This document shows positions 9,120-17,768 of a stretch of 64,000 nt of DNA, in pieces. The position numbers were made by a program, and so were the translations under genes. The notes beneath the pieces were generated by a model that worked only from the letters and a program-made list of their open reading frames with translations, was not told where the DNA came from and did no database searches. This DNA is from Caldilineaceae bacterium (lineage in GTDB: Bacteria; Chloroflexota; Anaerolineae; Caldilineales; Caldilineaceae), in contig JAJDXQ010000045.1 in assembly GCA_022823185.1 (NCBI GenBank), forward strand, positions 62,001-126,000, written 5' to 3'. The number at the start of each line of letters is the position of its first letter. The stretch's first letter is position 1.

Positions 9120-9229
9120 CGTTTGTCTCCACTCTTTCTGGCCTATCGAAGGTAACGGGTAGGCGCCTTGATGAAACGCGTACTGGCATTCAGATGCGCC
9201 GGTCGCGATTCTGGCGGTTGCGAAAATGA

Positions 9230-9257
9230 ACCGCGGCGCTGGCGGCAGCGCCGCGGT
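9230..9257. promoter_or_regulatory. 12-bp perfect hairpin 3' of the minus-strand binding-protein gene
   Basis: ACCGCGGCGCTG (9230-9241) pairs perfectly with CAGCGCCGCGGT (9246-9257) around a four-base loop. On the minus strand it lies about 75 bases after the binding-protein stop. There is no T-run in either direction, so an mRNA-stabilising or attenuating stem-loop is more likely than intrinsic termination. Confidence 0.65.
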
Positions 9258-9331
9258 CGATTTGTGCGACCATTGTAGCGGCAGAAGCCGCTCTTGTCAC
9301 ATGTTCAGGACCCCCGAGTATCCGGGGCGTC

Positions 9332-10915
9332 TTACTTGAGAGTTATCTCCTTGACAAGGATGCGGTGGTCGAGTTGAGGCGCCCATGAGATGCGGCTGCT
9401 GAGCCCATAGGAGAGATCCAGGTGGCCGATGTAGCCGATGGGAACGTCCTCATGCAAGATGCGGTTGAGCTCCTGGAGCGTCATTTCGCGTTCCTCCCCG
9501 GTGAGCGGCAATGCCTTTGTCCAGACGGCATCGGCTTCCTCGTTGCAGTAGACGGAGAGGATTCCCTCGCAGGAGTAGTAGAAGCGGTAGGAGGAGGCGA
9601 AGTCCATGATCTCGTTGCCATGCAGATGGATGGCGACGAAGTTCCGGTCTACGGGAACGTCCTTGATGTTGAGCAGCATTACCTGGCCGAAGCCTTCAGG
9701 ATCGTAGAAGGTGGTGGTTACGCTGAAACCGACGTCGGTAAGCATGGAGGCAACGGCCTGGATGACCTCGTCAATTCTGGGAAATACGGCATGGCGGGCG
9801 CCGAGCGTGATTTCCATATCGACGGGAACACCGTCTGCGGCGGCGGCGGCAAGGAGTTCGCGCGCCTGGTCCGGGTCATAGGGGTAGGGGGCCAGGCTGG
9901 GGTCGTGGCCGGTGGCGGATGAGTTGACGATCTGGCCGGCAACAGTGGCAGCGCCGCCAAGGATGGTTTCGACGATGGCCTCCTTGTCGATCGCCAACTG
10001 GAATGCCAGGCGAACGCGGCGGTCGGACAACAGAGGGCTATTGGTATCCATGCGGATGAAGATCGTCTCGACGCTGGGGGCTGAGAGACAGCTGGCATCC
10101 GCGCCTTCGTCGAGCAGCTGGCACTGTTCGGGCGTGATGAACTGGGCCAGGTCGACTTCACCGGCCTGTACGGCGGAGACCCGCACCTGGTCCTCCTGCA
10201 GGAATCGGACGGTCACGTTTTCGAAGGTCTGCGCGCCCCGTGCGTGGTCAGGGTTGGACAGGCCCCACCAGTCGGGGTTGGCTTCGTAGGTGATCGATTC
10301 CCCTTTGCGCCATTCGACAAATTTGTAGGGTCCGGTGCCGACGATTTCGGTATGGTAAGAGTCGGGATCTTCCGTCAGCTGTTTAGCCGAGGAGATGCCA
10401 ACCCACTCGACCTTGCCTAGCAGGATCGGGTCGGGCTCAGGCGTTGAAATATCCAGGGTGTATTCGTCAACGGCTTCGGCGCTCATCGTGCCGAGGAAGT
10501 CGAGGAGGTCGAAGGCGTTGTCGGCATCGAAGGTGTGATTGATGCTGACAGCGGCGGCTTCAGCGTTGAAGGGGGAGCCGTCATGGAAGGTCACTCCCTC
10601 ACGGAGTTGGAAGCGAATCGTCGTGTCACTGGTTCGCTCCCAGGAAGTGGCCAGGATGGGAACGAACTCCCCGGTCGTGAAATCTCGGTTAATCAGTTGT
10701 TCGATTGCATTGCGGAATCCGGGTCCCCCGGTGCCGGCAAAGGAGCGCCAGGCGTCCAGGCTGACCGGCTCAATGCCGACGGCGATGACCACTTCTTCGC
10801 CGGCCATTGCGGCGTCGTCGCCGGAGGCGGCCGGTTGTACTGGTTGACAGCCTGAAAGCACGAGGGCCAACACAAGGACTAACGCCATCCATGTCCAATT
10901 CGTTCTCCGAACCAT
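9332..10915 (-). CDS. ABC substrate-binding lipoprotein, family 5 (peptide/opine type)
   Basis: 527-residue periplasmic/extracytoplasmic solute receptor. It has a Sec lipoprotein signal: positive N-terminus MVRRTNW, hydrophobic core 9-20, lipobox LSGC with C23. The mature part follows the family-5 plan: TTIRFQLREGVTFHDGSPF near the start and VRLAFQLAIDKEAIVETILGG in the middle. The start at 10915 is preferred over one 33 bases upstream because AGGAGGGG lies just before it. No permease is adjacent, which is unusual; the permeases at 106-2082 are the nearest minus-free candidates, but a link is only speculation. A perfect hairpin follows its 3' end. Confidence 0.9.
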   Translation of the reverse strand: MVRRTNWTWMALVLVLALVLSGCQPVQPAASGDDAAMAGEEVVIAVGIEPVSLDAWRSFAGTGGPGFRNAIEQLINRDFTTGEFVPILATSWERTSDTTIRFQLREGVTFHDGSPFNAEAAAVSINHTFDADNAFDLLDFLGTMSAEAVDEYTLDISTPEPDPILLGKVEWVGISSAKQLTEDPDSYHTEIVGTGPYKFVEWRKGESITYEANPDWWGLSNPDHARGAQTFENVTVRFLQEDQVRVSAVQAGEVDLAQFITPEQCQLLDEGADASCLSAPSVETIFIRMDTNSPLLSDRRVRLAFQLAIDKEAIVETILGGAATVAGQIVNSSATGHDPSLAPYPYDPDQARELLAAAAADGVPVDMEITLGARHAVFPRIDEVIQAVASMLTDVGFSVTTTFYDPEGFGQVMLLNIKDVPVDRNFVAIHLHGNEIMDFASSYRFYYSCEGILSVYCNEEADAVWTKALPLTGEEREMTLQELNRILHEDVPIGYIGHLDLSYGLSSRISWAPQLDHRILVKEITLK

Positions 10916-11145
10916 GACATCCCCTCCTGAGTGATTGCGCGTCAGCATCGGGTCACATCCAAGGCCTGTAAAGTTTCACCGTCGAATCTTGGCGCACTGG
11001 CGAACAAGCGACGTTTTTGGGCGGCCGAGCAGAGCACCAGGCGGCATCCGAGCTACTTTTTTTGGTGTTGTGAATTTGCTGACGAAGATGCTAAGATAGC
11101 GGCGCCACCTTAATGGTGTCGGCCGACCGTGCCGTATTTGGACGA
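10916..11145. other. Divergent intergenic region, first part
   Basis: This is the left portion of the 598-base gap between divergent binding-protein genes. It should hold the promoter for the minus-strand gene, but I see no convincing hexamer pair for it. A T7 run at 11056-11062 has no stem before it. No coding potential is evident. Confidence 0.5.
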
Positions 11146-11174
11146 TTGGCGACAACCAGGAACGATTGTATAGT
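11146..11174 (+). promoter_or_regulatory. Candidate sigma-70-type promoter
   Basis: TTGGCG (11146-11151) and TATAGT (11169-11174) are separated by 17 bases. Transcription from about 11181 would give a leader of roughly 330 bases before the binding-protein gene at 11514. The hexamers match the consensus moderately well; activity is inferred. Confidence 0.5.
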
Positions 11175-11180
11175 ATGACC

Positions 11181-11513
11181 GCCAGAGACGTCAATTCACA
11201 AAAAAATCTTCCATGCTCAGTTAAGCATGGGCAAAGGGTGAACTGGGACGACCCTCTCAGGAGAAATCCGTAGCATTTCTCCCACGCATTCCATAGCTTT
11301 GTTCGGTACAGACCACATAAGGAACTGAGAGGCGTTCACCGCTTCTAATGCGGTGCTGCATCAACTTGGCACTCTTCATATTCTCGGTGCCCTATCAGTT
11401 AATGCCAGGCCCTTAGAATATCAACATGTTGCGAGGTCACAGTCGTTGATACGCACTTTCTCTTTCGTATGAAACGGTTGTGTTCACTTTCACCATCTTT
11501 AAGGAGGGACATA
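11181..11513 (+). ncRNA. Highly structured 5' leader, possible cis-regulatory RNA
   Basis: Nested complementary segments can be read directly. GGTGAAC (11237-11243) pairs with GTTCACC (11334-11340). CCTCTCAG (11253-11260) pairs with CTGAGAGG (11325-11332). A hairpin GAGAAAT/ATTTCTC (11261-11267, 11275-11281) stacks on the second helix, and TTCC/GGAA (11289-11292, 11321-11324) closes a three-way junction. ACCGC/GCGGT (11338-11342, 11350-11354) overlaps the outer helix and would compete with it. Further stems are CCATGCT/AGCATGG (11211-11230), GGCAC/GTGCC (11368-11391) and ATCAAC/GTTGAT (11420-11450). No known riboswitch class is recognised. It leads into a sugar-binding-protein operon, so ligand sensing is an attractive inference. 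Confidence 0.5.
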
Positions 11514-12920
11514 ATGTCCAGACAGTTGTACAGTCGCAGGGAAGTTCTGAGGACGACGGCGGGCGCGATGGGTGTGGGCCTGCTGGCAGCGTGCGCGGCG
11601 CCGATGGCGCCGGCGGGCGAAGGTGCTGCCATACCCAGTGATCAACGGCAAGGTGTGCTTTGGGGCCTGCAGTACGATCCCCATGTGGAGGCGTACCAAC
11701 GGCTTGCGGACCTGTTCGAGTCGCAGGGTGGGGGGACGTTCGAAGTACAGCCGCAGGCATGGCCGATCCCGCCCAAGGTGATCGCCGCACTGGCTGCGGG
11801 TACGCAGCCGGACGTGGCCTGCATCATGGGCGAACAGCTAACGAGTCTGCATCTACACCAGGCGCTGGTTCCCTGCAGGGAGCAGGTCTACAACCACATG
11901 GGCGTGGACCCGGAAGAGAACTTTGTGGGTGACGCGATTGGCGCCTACACCTGGCAGGGTGAGATCTGGGGCGTACCGACCGAGGCCAATGGCGTCGGCA
12001 ACATGGTAAATGTTCCCAGCGAGGACGTGATTGCGCTTGGTTTGGAGGACCAGTACCCGCCGCTGAACGGTGAAATCTTCTTCTCGAGCTATGAGAGCAT
12101 GTGGGAGCTGGCAAAGGCGTTACAGGTTGAAGAGGACGGCAAAGTGACGAAGTGGGGTCTTAGCAGCCAGGGCTGGGACGATATGAGTTATCTCGGCATC
12201 CTGCGGACCCTGCTGGACAAGAAGGGTATGGACTGGTGGGACCTGGAGAACAAGCAGTTCAATATCAATAGTGAAGAAGGCATCAAGGCGATGCAGCTCT
12301 ACGTCGAGACGCCGGTTGAGCTGGGCATTGAGACCCAGCTGGACCAGTCGCATGTGGACGCGGCCCTGGCGGGCAAGGTTGCGCTGGCGCGAGGGAACGG
12401 CACGCCTTCGCTGCCGATGTCCTGGGAGCTGGGCTACAGTTACGTTATGTGCGGTGCGCCGATGGTCTTTGAAGGCGAGTTGCCGCTCTTCGCTGGAGAG
12501 GGCGGATGGGGATTCATTTCGCTGAAGCAGTCGCATAATCCCGAGATGGCGATTGAATTCCTGCGTATGCTGGTCACGCATGAAGGGCAGCTCGAATACG
12601 CGAAGATCTATGGCGGCGCGGTCCACACCTCGTGGAAGGACCTGGTCGGCGTCTACGATCACTTTACGCATCCCGATCCTGACGGCCCGCAAGTGGGCAT
12701 GGCCAAGATTTTGCAGGAGCATCTGCAGCCGCTGACGACTTTCGAGGGCGTGGGTTTCGGCTCGATTGCCGAGATCGGCTCTGCGATTACGGAAGGCGCG
12801 TCCGAGGTACGCCAGGGCAATATTGGCAGCGAAGAAGCGGTTGAGTTGATCCAGTCGCGCTGCGAGGCTCAGTACCAGGAGTATGTGAGCGACGTGCGTG
12901 AGTTGGGTTTGGAACCGTAG
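11514..12920 (+). CDS. Sugar ABC substrate-binding lipoprotein, first tandem copy
   Basis: 468-residue family-1 (CUT1) binding protein. The signal is Tat-like with a lipobox: SRREVL with RR at 8-9, and LLAAC with C27. The mature sequence has the family pattern PPKVIAALAAGTQPDVACIMG and a late EFLRMLVTHEGQ. ATG at 11514 has an excellent AAGGAGGG seven bases upstream; an in-frame ATG at 11469 lacks one. A close paralogue follows 124 bases downstream, then an alpha-galactosidase and two CUT1 permeases, so an oligosaccharide containing galactose is a plausible ligand. Expression may be controlled by the structured leader just upstream. Confidence 0.9.
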   Translation: MSRQLYSRREVLRTTAGAMGVGLLAACAAPMAPAGEGAAIPSDQRQGVLWGLQYDPHVEAYQRLADLFESQGGGTFEVQPQAWPIPPKVIAALAAGTQPDVACIMGEQLTSLHLHQALVPCREQVYNHMGVDPEENFVGDAIGAYTWQGEIWGVPTEANGVGNMVNVPSEDVIALGLEDQYPPLNGEIFFSSYESMWELAKALQVEEDGKVTKWGLSSQGWDDMSYLGILRTLLDKKGMDWWDLENKQFNINSEEGIKAMQLYVETPVELGIETQLDQSHVDAALAGKVALARGNGTPSLPMSWELGYSYVMCGAPMVFEGELPLFAGEGGWGFISLKQSHNPEMAIEFLRMLVTHEGQLEYAKIYGGAVHTSWKDLVGVYDHFTHPDPDGPQVGMAKILQEHLQPLTTFEGVGFGSIAEIGSAITEGASEVRQGNIGSEEAVELIQSRCEAQYQEYVSDVRELGLEP

Positions 12921-12942
12921 AAGCGAGAAGTGAGTGAAGAGG

Positions 12943-12977
12943 AGAGAGAAGTGAGTGTTGACCGCTTGCTTCTCTCT
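12943..12977. promoter_or_regulatory. Hairpin between the tandem binding-protein genes
   Basis: AGAGAGAAG (12943-12951) pairs with CTTCTCTCT (12969-12977), and TTAAAT follows. The A/G-rich arms differ from the GC-rich arms at other sites, but the position just after a binding-protein stop is the same. It may weakly terminate or stabilise the upstream mRNA. Confidence 0.55.
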
Positions 12978-13044
12978 TTAAATCTGTCCCAGTAGCGGTG
13001 TTCAGAGCGACTCCTGCAAGAAAGTCAGATTCCAGGAGGGAAAA

Positions 13045-14442
13045 ATGTACAGTCGCAGAGATGTTCTGAAAATCTCGGCGGGCGCGGCAGGAGCAGGTCT
13101 GTTAGCGGCGTGTGTCGCGCCGGGAACTGAGATGGCAGGAGGAGGCGCGGCCGTTCCCAGCGAGCAGAGGCAAGGCGTGATGTGGGGACTGCAGTACGAT
13201 CCCCATGTTGAGGCGTATCAGCGACTCTCGGATCTGTTCGCGGAGCAGGGAGGCGGGACTTTCGAGGTGCAGCCGCAGGCCTGGCCGATCCCGCCCAAGG
13301 TGATTGCGGCGCTGGCCGCGGGCACGCAGCCTGACGTTGCCTGCATTATGGGTGAACAGTTGACAAGCCTGCATCTGCACCAGGCTCTGGTGCCCTGCAC
13401 TGAGCAGGTTTACAACCAAATGGATGTGGACCCGGATGAGGACTTTGTGGGCGACGCGATTGGCGCGTACATGTGGCAGGGTGAAATCTGGGGCGTGCCA
13501 ACAGAGTGCAACGGCGTGGGCAACATGGTCAATGTGCCGAGTGAGGATGTCATTGCCCTGGGGCTGGAAGACCAGTATCCGCCGTTGAACGGGGAAGTCT
13601 ACTTCGAGAGTTATGAGAGCATGTGGGAGCTGGGGAGGGCCTTGCAGGTCGAAGAGGACGGCAAAGTGACCAAGTGGGGCCTGAGCAGCCAGGGCTGGGA
13701 TGATATGAGCTATCTCGGCATTTTGCGCACGCTGCTGGACCCCAAGGGCATGGACTGGTGGGACCTGGAGAACAAACAGTTCAACATCAATACCGAAGAG
13801 GGTATGGAGGCGATGCGGCTGTTTGTTGAGGGCCCTGTGGAAATGGGCATCGAGACGCAGTTGGACCAGAACCACGTTGACGCGGCGCTGGCCGGCAAGG
13901 TTGCGCTGGCTCGGGGCAACGGCACGCCTTCGATGCCGATTGCCTGGGACCTGGGCTATACCTATCGCATGGCAGGCGCGCCGATGATCCATGAAGGTGA
14001 ACCCCCGATCTTCTGCGGTGAAGGCGGTTGGGGCTTCATTTCACTGAAGCAGGCAAAGAATCCTGAGATGGCGGTCGAGTTCCTGCGCATGCTGGTTACC
14101 GATGAAGGGCAGACTTCTTATGCCATGATCTACGGCGGACAGCCGAACACCGCATGGAAGGGTCTTGTCGGCAGCTATGACCACTTCGTGGACAACGATC
14201 CGGATGGGCCGCTGGTGCAGCTGACGAAGGTGCTCCAGGAGCATCTGTTGCCGCAGACCACTTTTGAAGGTGTGGGTTTCGGATCGATCGGTGAGATCGG
14301 CGCGGCCATTGGCGAAGGTTGCTCGGAGGTAAGGCAGGGCAATATCGGCAGCGAAGAAGCCGTAGAGATGATCCAGGCGCGGTGCGAAGCGCAGTACCAG
14401 GAATGGGTCAGCGACGTTCGCGAGCTGGGCGTGGAACCTTAG
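13045..14442 (+). CDS. Sugar ABC substrate-binding lipoprotein, second tandem copy
   Basis: 465-residue paralogue of the preceding gene, identical at most positions by eye, including LQYDPHVEAYQRL, QPQAWPIPPKVIAALAAG and the C-terminal QGNIGSEEAVE. The Tat-lipoprotein signal is MYSRRDVL (RR 4-5) with LLAAC (C23). Differences cluster in the signal region, around residues 300-330 (domain near the ligand cleft) and in scattered conservative exchanges. AGGAGGG precedes the ATG. It is a recent tandem duplication by the look of it; the copies may bind different but related sugars or simply raise dosage. Confidence 0.9.
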   Translation: MYSRRDVLKISAGAAGAGLLAACVAPGTEMAGGGAAVPSEQRQGVMWGLQYDPHVEAYQRLSDLFAEQGGGTFEVQPQAWPIPPKVIAALAAGTQPDVACIMGEQLTSLHLHQALVPCTEQVYNQMDVDPDEDFVGDAIGAYMWQGEIWGVPTECNGVGNMVNVPSEDVIALGLEDQYPPLNGEVYFESYESMWELGRALQVEEDGKVTKWGLSSQGWDDMSYLGILRTLLDPKGMDWWDLENKQFNINTEEGMEAMRLFVEGPVEMGIETQLDQNHVDAALAGKVALARGNGTPSMPIAWDLGYTYRMAGAPMIHEGEPPIFCGEGGWGFISLKQAKNPEMAVEFLRMLVTDEGQTSYAMIYGGQPNTAWKGLVGSYDHFVDNDPDGPLVQLTKVLQEHLLPQTTFEGVGFGSIGEIGAAIGEGCSEVRQGNIGSEEAVEMIQARCEAQYQEWVSDVRELGVEP

Positions 14443-14465
14443 AAAGCAGAAGAGAGTTTCGAGGA

Positions 14466-14526
14466 GAGAGGAGTGAGGATTTTCTCCAAGCCATTTGCGC
14501 CTCGCTGCTCTTTCCTCACCCCTCCC
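14466..14526. promoter_or_regulatory. Imperfect hairpin with T-run after the second binding-protein gene
   Basis: GAGAGGAGTGAGGA (14466-14479) pairs with TCCTCACCCCTCCC (14513-14526) with two mismatches, and ATTTTTG follows. This could act as a leaky terminator before the glycosidase gene, lowering downstream expression. Confidence 0.5.
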
Positions 14527-14563
14527 ATTTTTGTTGCAGCACTCCTCGACTTTGAGCTGGACC

Positions 14564-16675
14564 ATGACAGAGACATTCACTGACATTTTCTTGTCCAATG
14601 ACCCTGATCCCACGATTACCTTCCGGTCAGGTCTTGCTGCCTACCAGGAATCATTGAGCCGCGGGCAGCTTGTGGGGCGTGGTTGGAACGGGTCGGGTTA
14701 CACGAATCCCGAACCGGAACGATTCGACGCGGCCTCGCATCCGGCTCCACAGGCGTTCTGGGTAGAGTTGGACGGGCAGTTGCTGCGCTCCCATTGGGAA
14801 TGGAGCGACTTTGTCCAGACCGAGGAAGAGAATGGGTTGAAAGCGGTATTGGAATTGCGTCATACGGCGCGCCCGGTGCTCGTTCGCGTTCACACTCTCC
14901 TGGACGGCACGCCGATCCTGACGCGCTGGTTGGAGATCGAGAACCTCTCCGAAAAGCCGGCTGCGCTTGCGGCGGCTTTCCCATGGAGCGGCGTCCTGCA
15001 GACGTGCGCGTACGACATGGACGCCGAGGCGTCGCCCTACTCGGTCGGCTACTTTATCGACACGCATTGGGGCAATGAGGGCGACTTCGACTGGCGTGCG
15101 CTGCCGCGTGCAGGCTACCGGATTGACGGCCGTTACCGCCGCGGCCGCCACAGGCATCCTTTCTTTGTGCTGCGCAATCACCAGGGTGGTGAACAGTTCG
15201 TAGGGACGCTGGCATGGTCAGGAGGGTATGCTTTCGAGTTTGACGTGGACGATGGCGAAAGCCGGGAGGGCTCGCGCCTCTGGTTTCGGGCCGGCCCGGA
15301 CGGACCTGCACCGCTACGCGTTATCGGTCCCGGCGAGACGGTTACCACGCCGGAGATGCATCTGGGCGTCGTGATCGGCGGTTTCGACGACTGCATTCAT
15401 GCGCTGCACGACCACCTGCGGACAAGCGTCATCCCGCCGCAGAATCCCGGTCATGCAGGGCTGGTCGTCAGCGGCATCGGGCCGGAGCAGGAGCTTACGC
15501 CGGAGCTCATCTTCTCCGAGATCGACGCCTGCGCTGACGCGGGCGCGGAGGTATTTCTGATCGACGCGAGCTGGTACACGCCGCCGCACGGCAGTTGGCA
15601 TGCGACGGTGGGCGACTGGCAGGTGAGCCTGGAGCGTTTTCCAGGCGGTTTGAAGCCATTTCGCGACTATGTCCACGGCAAGGGCATGAAGTTCGGATTG
15701 TGGATGGACGGGGAACGGGTTGGGCCGGAGAGCAGAATCGCCAAGGAGCGCCCTGAGTGGCTGGCCAAGCCTTACGGCGACGGTGGAGGGCTGGGCGGCA
15801 TGATCGATCTCACTAAGCCTGAAGTTGCCGGATGGATGGAGAGCGAGATCGACCGTCTGATCGTGGAGCACGAGTTGGACCTGTTCCGGCTGGACTATAA
15901 TGTGGGCAACATTGGCGCTGGCGGATACAGTGAACAGTCGGGATACATTGAGAACGCATACTGGCGCTACTACGAGGCGGTCTACGGCATCTACGCGCGT
16001 CTTTCGGCGCGCCACAGGGATGTGATCTTTCAGAACTGCGCCAGCGGCGGCGCCCGAACCGATGTGGGAATGGTGCGATACTTTGACCATACCTGGGTGA
16101 CCGACTGGCAGATTGCGCCGCGCGCCTTTTCGATTACCAACGGAATGACGATGGCGCTGCCGCCGGAGCGGGTAGACCGGTTGGCCGGCATGGGCCAGTC
16201 AGGTCAGCGCACGGCTGAGCTGGATTTTCAGTTCCGGCTGCAACTGTTTGTGCATCCGTCGCTGAACTGGTTTCATCTCAAAGACGCCGCTCCCAACGCG
16301 GTCCAACAGGCGCGTATCCGCAATGCGGTACGAATCTACAAGGACTTTGTGCGTCCCATCCACGCGACCAGCCGGATCTATCATCATACGCCTGTCGTCA
16401 AAGGATTTGAGCCGCATGGATGGGGCGTGTTGGAGCTGGCGTCGCGGGACCGTATGCGAGCGGTTGCGGGCCTCTTTCGACTGAGCGATCCGGCGGAACC
16501 GGAATACTTGCTGCGCTTCAGGGGGATCGATCCGGGGAGGCGCTACCGGGTCACCTTTGACAACAGCGCCGCGCGTTGCGAAGTAGACGGACTAGCCCTG
16601 ACGCGGAGCGGCATCGTTACACGCCTGGAAACCGCATTGACCTCGGAGCTTCTGATCGTTGAAGCGGTAGATTAG
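14564..16675 (+). CDS. Alpha-galactosidase-like glycoside hydrolase, GH36 family
   Basis: 703-residue clan GH-D enzyme hydrolysing alpha-galactosides, with retention expected. An N-terminal beta-supersandwich of about 300 residues precedes the TIM barrel, whose first strand is FLIDASWY (331-338). GMKFGLWMDGERVGPES is the family's strand-3 motif, FRLDYN carries the nucleophile D444, and CASGGARTD followed by TWVTDW carries the acid/base D514. A short C-terminal beta domain ends the chain. There is no signal peptide, so the enzyme is cytoplasmic and acts on an imported oligosaccharide. The start ATG at 14564 has a weak ribosome site. It lies between the binding proteins and permeases of a CUT1 importer. 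Confidence 0.88.
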   Translation: MTETFTDIFLSNDPDPTITFRSGLAAYQESLSRGQLVGRGWNGSGYTNPEPERFDAASHPAPQAFWVELDGQLLRSHWEWSDFVQTEEENGLKAVLELRHTARPVLVRVHTLLDGTPILTRWLEIENLSEKPAALAAAFPWSGVLQTCAYDMDAEASPYSVGYFIDTHWGNEGDFDWRALPRAGYRIDGRYRRGRHRHPFFVLRNHQGGEQFVGTLAWSGGYAFEFDVDDGESREGSRLWFRAGPDGPAPLRVIGPGETVTTPEMHLGVVIGGFDDCIHALHDHLRTSVIPPQNPGHAGLVVSGIGPEQELTPELIFSEIDACADAGAEVFLIDASWYTPPHGSWHATVGDWQVSLERFPGGLKPFRDYVHGKGMKFGLWMDGERVGPESRIAKERPEWLAKPYGDGGGLGGMIDLTKPEVAGWMESEIDRLIVEHELDLFRLDYNVGNIGAGGYSEQSGYIENAYWRYYEAVYGIYARLSARHRDVIFQNCASGGARTDVGMVRYFDHTWVTDWQIAPRAFSITNGMTMALPPERVDRLAGMGQSGQRTAELDFQFRLQLFVHPSLNWFHLKDAAPNAVQQARIRNAVRIYKDFVRPIHATSRIYHHTPVVKGFEPHGWGVLELASRDRMRAVAGLFRLSDPAEPEYLLRFRGIDPGRRYRVTFDNSAARCEVDGLALTRSGIVTRLETALTSELLIVEAVD

Positions 16676-16731
16676 GCAGGGAAGGGAAGGTTAATCAGGC
16701 GCGATTCCATTACTGAAAGCGGGAACTGGAC

Positions 16732-17688
16732 ATGACTACAGTTGCAGATGGCGGCCGGCCCACGGGCCGAGCCGATTCAATGGGCGTCTGGTATGTTTTC
16801 AGGAAGACGCTGGGGAAGCCGCAGTTCTGGTTTGGCTTCACGATGATTGTTCCTCTGCTGATCTGGTATTGGATCTTCAGTTTCGGGCCGATCATTCAGG
16901 CGTTCCGCATGTCAACGGTGGCCTACAAGCTGCTGGACCCGACCAATAGCCCGTTTGTCGGGCTGGGCAATTTTCTCAAAATCGCTCAGCATCCACTATT
17001 TTGGGTCTCGGTCAAGAACACGCTGGTGTGGGCTGTCTATTCGTTCGTATTCCATCTACCATTGGCCATGCTGATCGCCGTCCTATTGTCCAAGGTGAGG
17101 CGGGGGCGCAACACCTATCAGGCACTGATTTTCATTCCGGTTGTGGTCTCGTTGGTGGCGGTTTCCTTGTTGTTCAAAATGATAATGGACCCGGAAGTGG
17201 GACAGCTGAACAAGCTGTTTAGCACGGTAGGGCTCCCGGAACTACAATGGCTGTCAAGCTCGTCCTCTGCGTTGCCGACTGCGGTCGTGATTGCCACTTG
17301 GAAGGGGCTTGGCTTTTTCGTTGTTATACTGACGGCAGGCATCATTAATATCCCATCTGAACTGTACGACGCGGCACTAGTTGACGGAACCAACGAGTGG
17401 CAGCAGTTCTGGCGCATTACCTTGCCGTTGATGGCCCACACGATTCTGTTAATCACAGTTCTGCTGGCAATCGGATCTTTGCAGGAGTTTACGCTTCCAA
17501 CAGTATTGTTTGGATCTGAGGGTGGTCCCGGTAATTCTCTCTTTTTGTACAATATGTTGATTTACCAAGAGGCCTTTTTGGATATTCGCTTCGGCACGGC
17601 CACAGCAGCCTCGCTGCTGCAGTTCGCGTTCATACTGGCGATCAGCATTCTGCAAATAAAGCTAATTCGCCCCTCGTGGTCATACTAG
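16732..17688 (+). CDS. Sugar ABC permease, MalF/UgpA type
   Basis: 318-residue CUT1 permease with six main membrane segments. The first is at about residues 36-56, and the PNxFVGLGNF-like element is NSPFVGLGNFLK. The coupling loop is ELYDAALVDGTNEWQQFWRITLPLM, the canonical EAA motif with DG. It heterodimerises with the next gene product. The start ATG at 16732 has only a weak purine-rich site. There is no ATPase gene in the cluster, as is usual for importers that share an MsmK-like ATPase. Confidence 0.92.
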   Translation: MTTVADGGRPTGRADSMGVWYVFRKTLGKPQFWFGFTMIVPLLIWYWIFSFGPIIQAFRMSTVAYKLLDPTNSPFVGLGNFLKIAQHPLFWVSVKNTLVWAVYSFVFHLPLAMLIAVLLSKVRRGRNTYQALIFIPVVVSLVAVSLLFKMIMDPEVGQLNKLFSTVGLPELQWLSSSSSALPTAVVIATWKGLGFFVVILTAGIINIPSELYDAALVDGTNEWQQFWRITLPLMAHTILLITVLLAIGSLQEFTLPTVLFGSEGGPGNSLFLYNMLIYQEAFLDIRFGTATAASLLQFAFILAISILQIKLIRPSWSY

Positions 17689-17768
17689 CGTTGTGCGGCA
17701 CATAATCCAGGTCTGGTTCGGGCAATGGCGATGGTCGTGGTCCACCCAGTTTTGAAGGAGAGGCTGTA

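Noticed and set aside
11050..11063. T-run as a plus-strand terminator
   Set aside because: No stem precedes it and no plus-strand gene ends nearby.
11201..11230. Minus-strand intrinsic terminator (stem CCATGCT/AGCATGG followed by T7)
   Set aside because: No minus-strand gene ends here and the T-run is offset from the stem; the stem is better read as part of the plus-strand leader.
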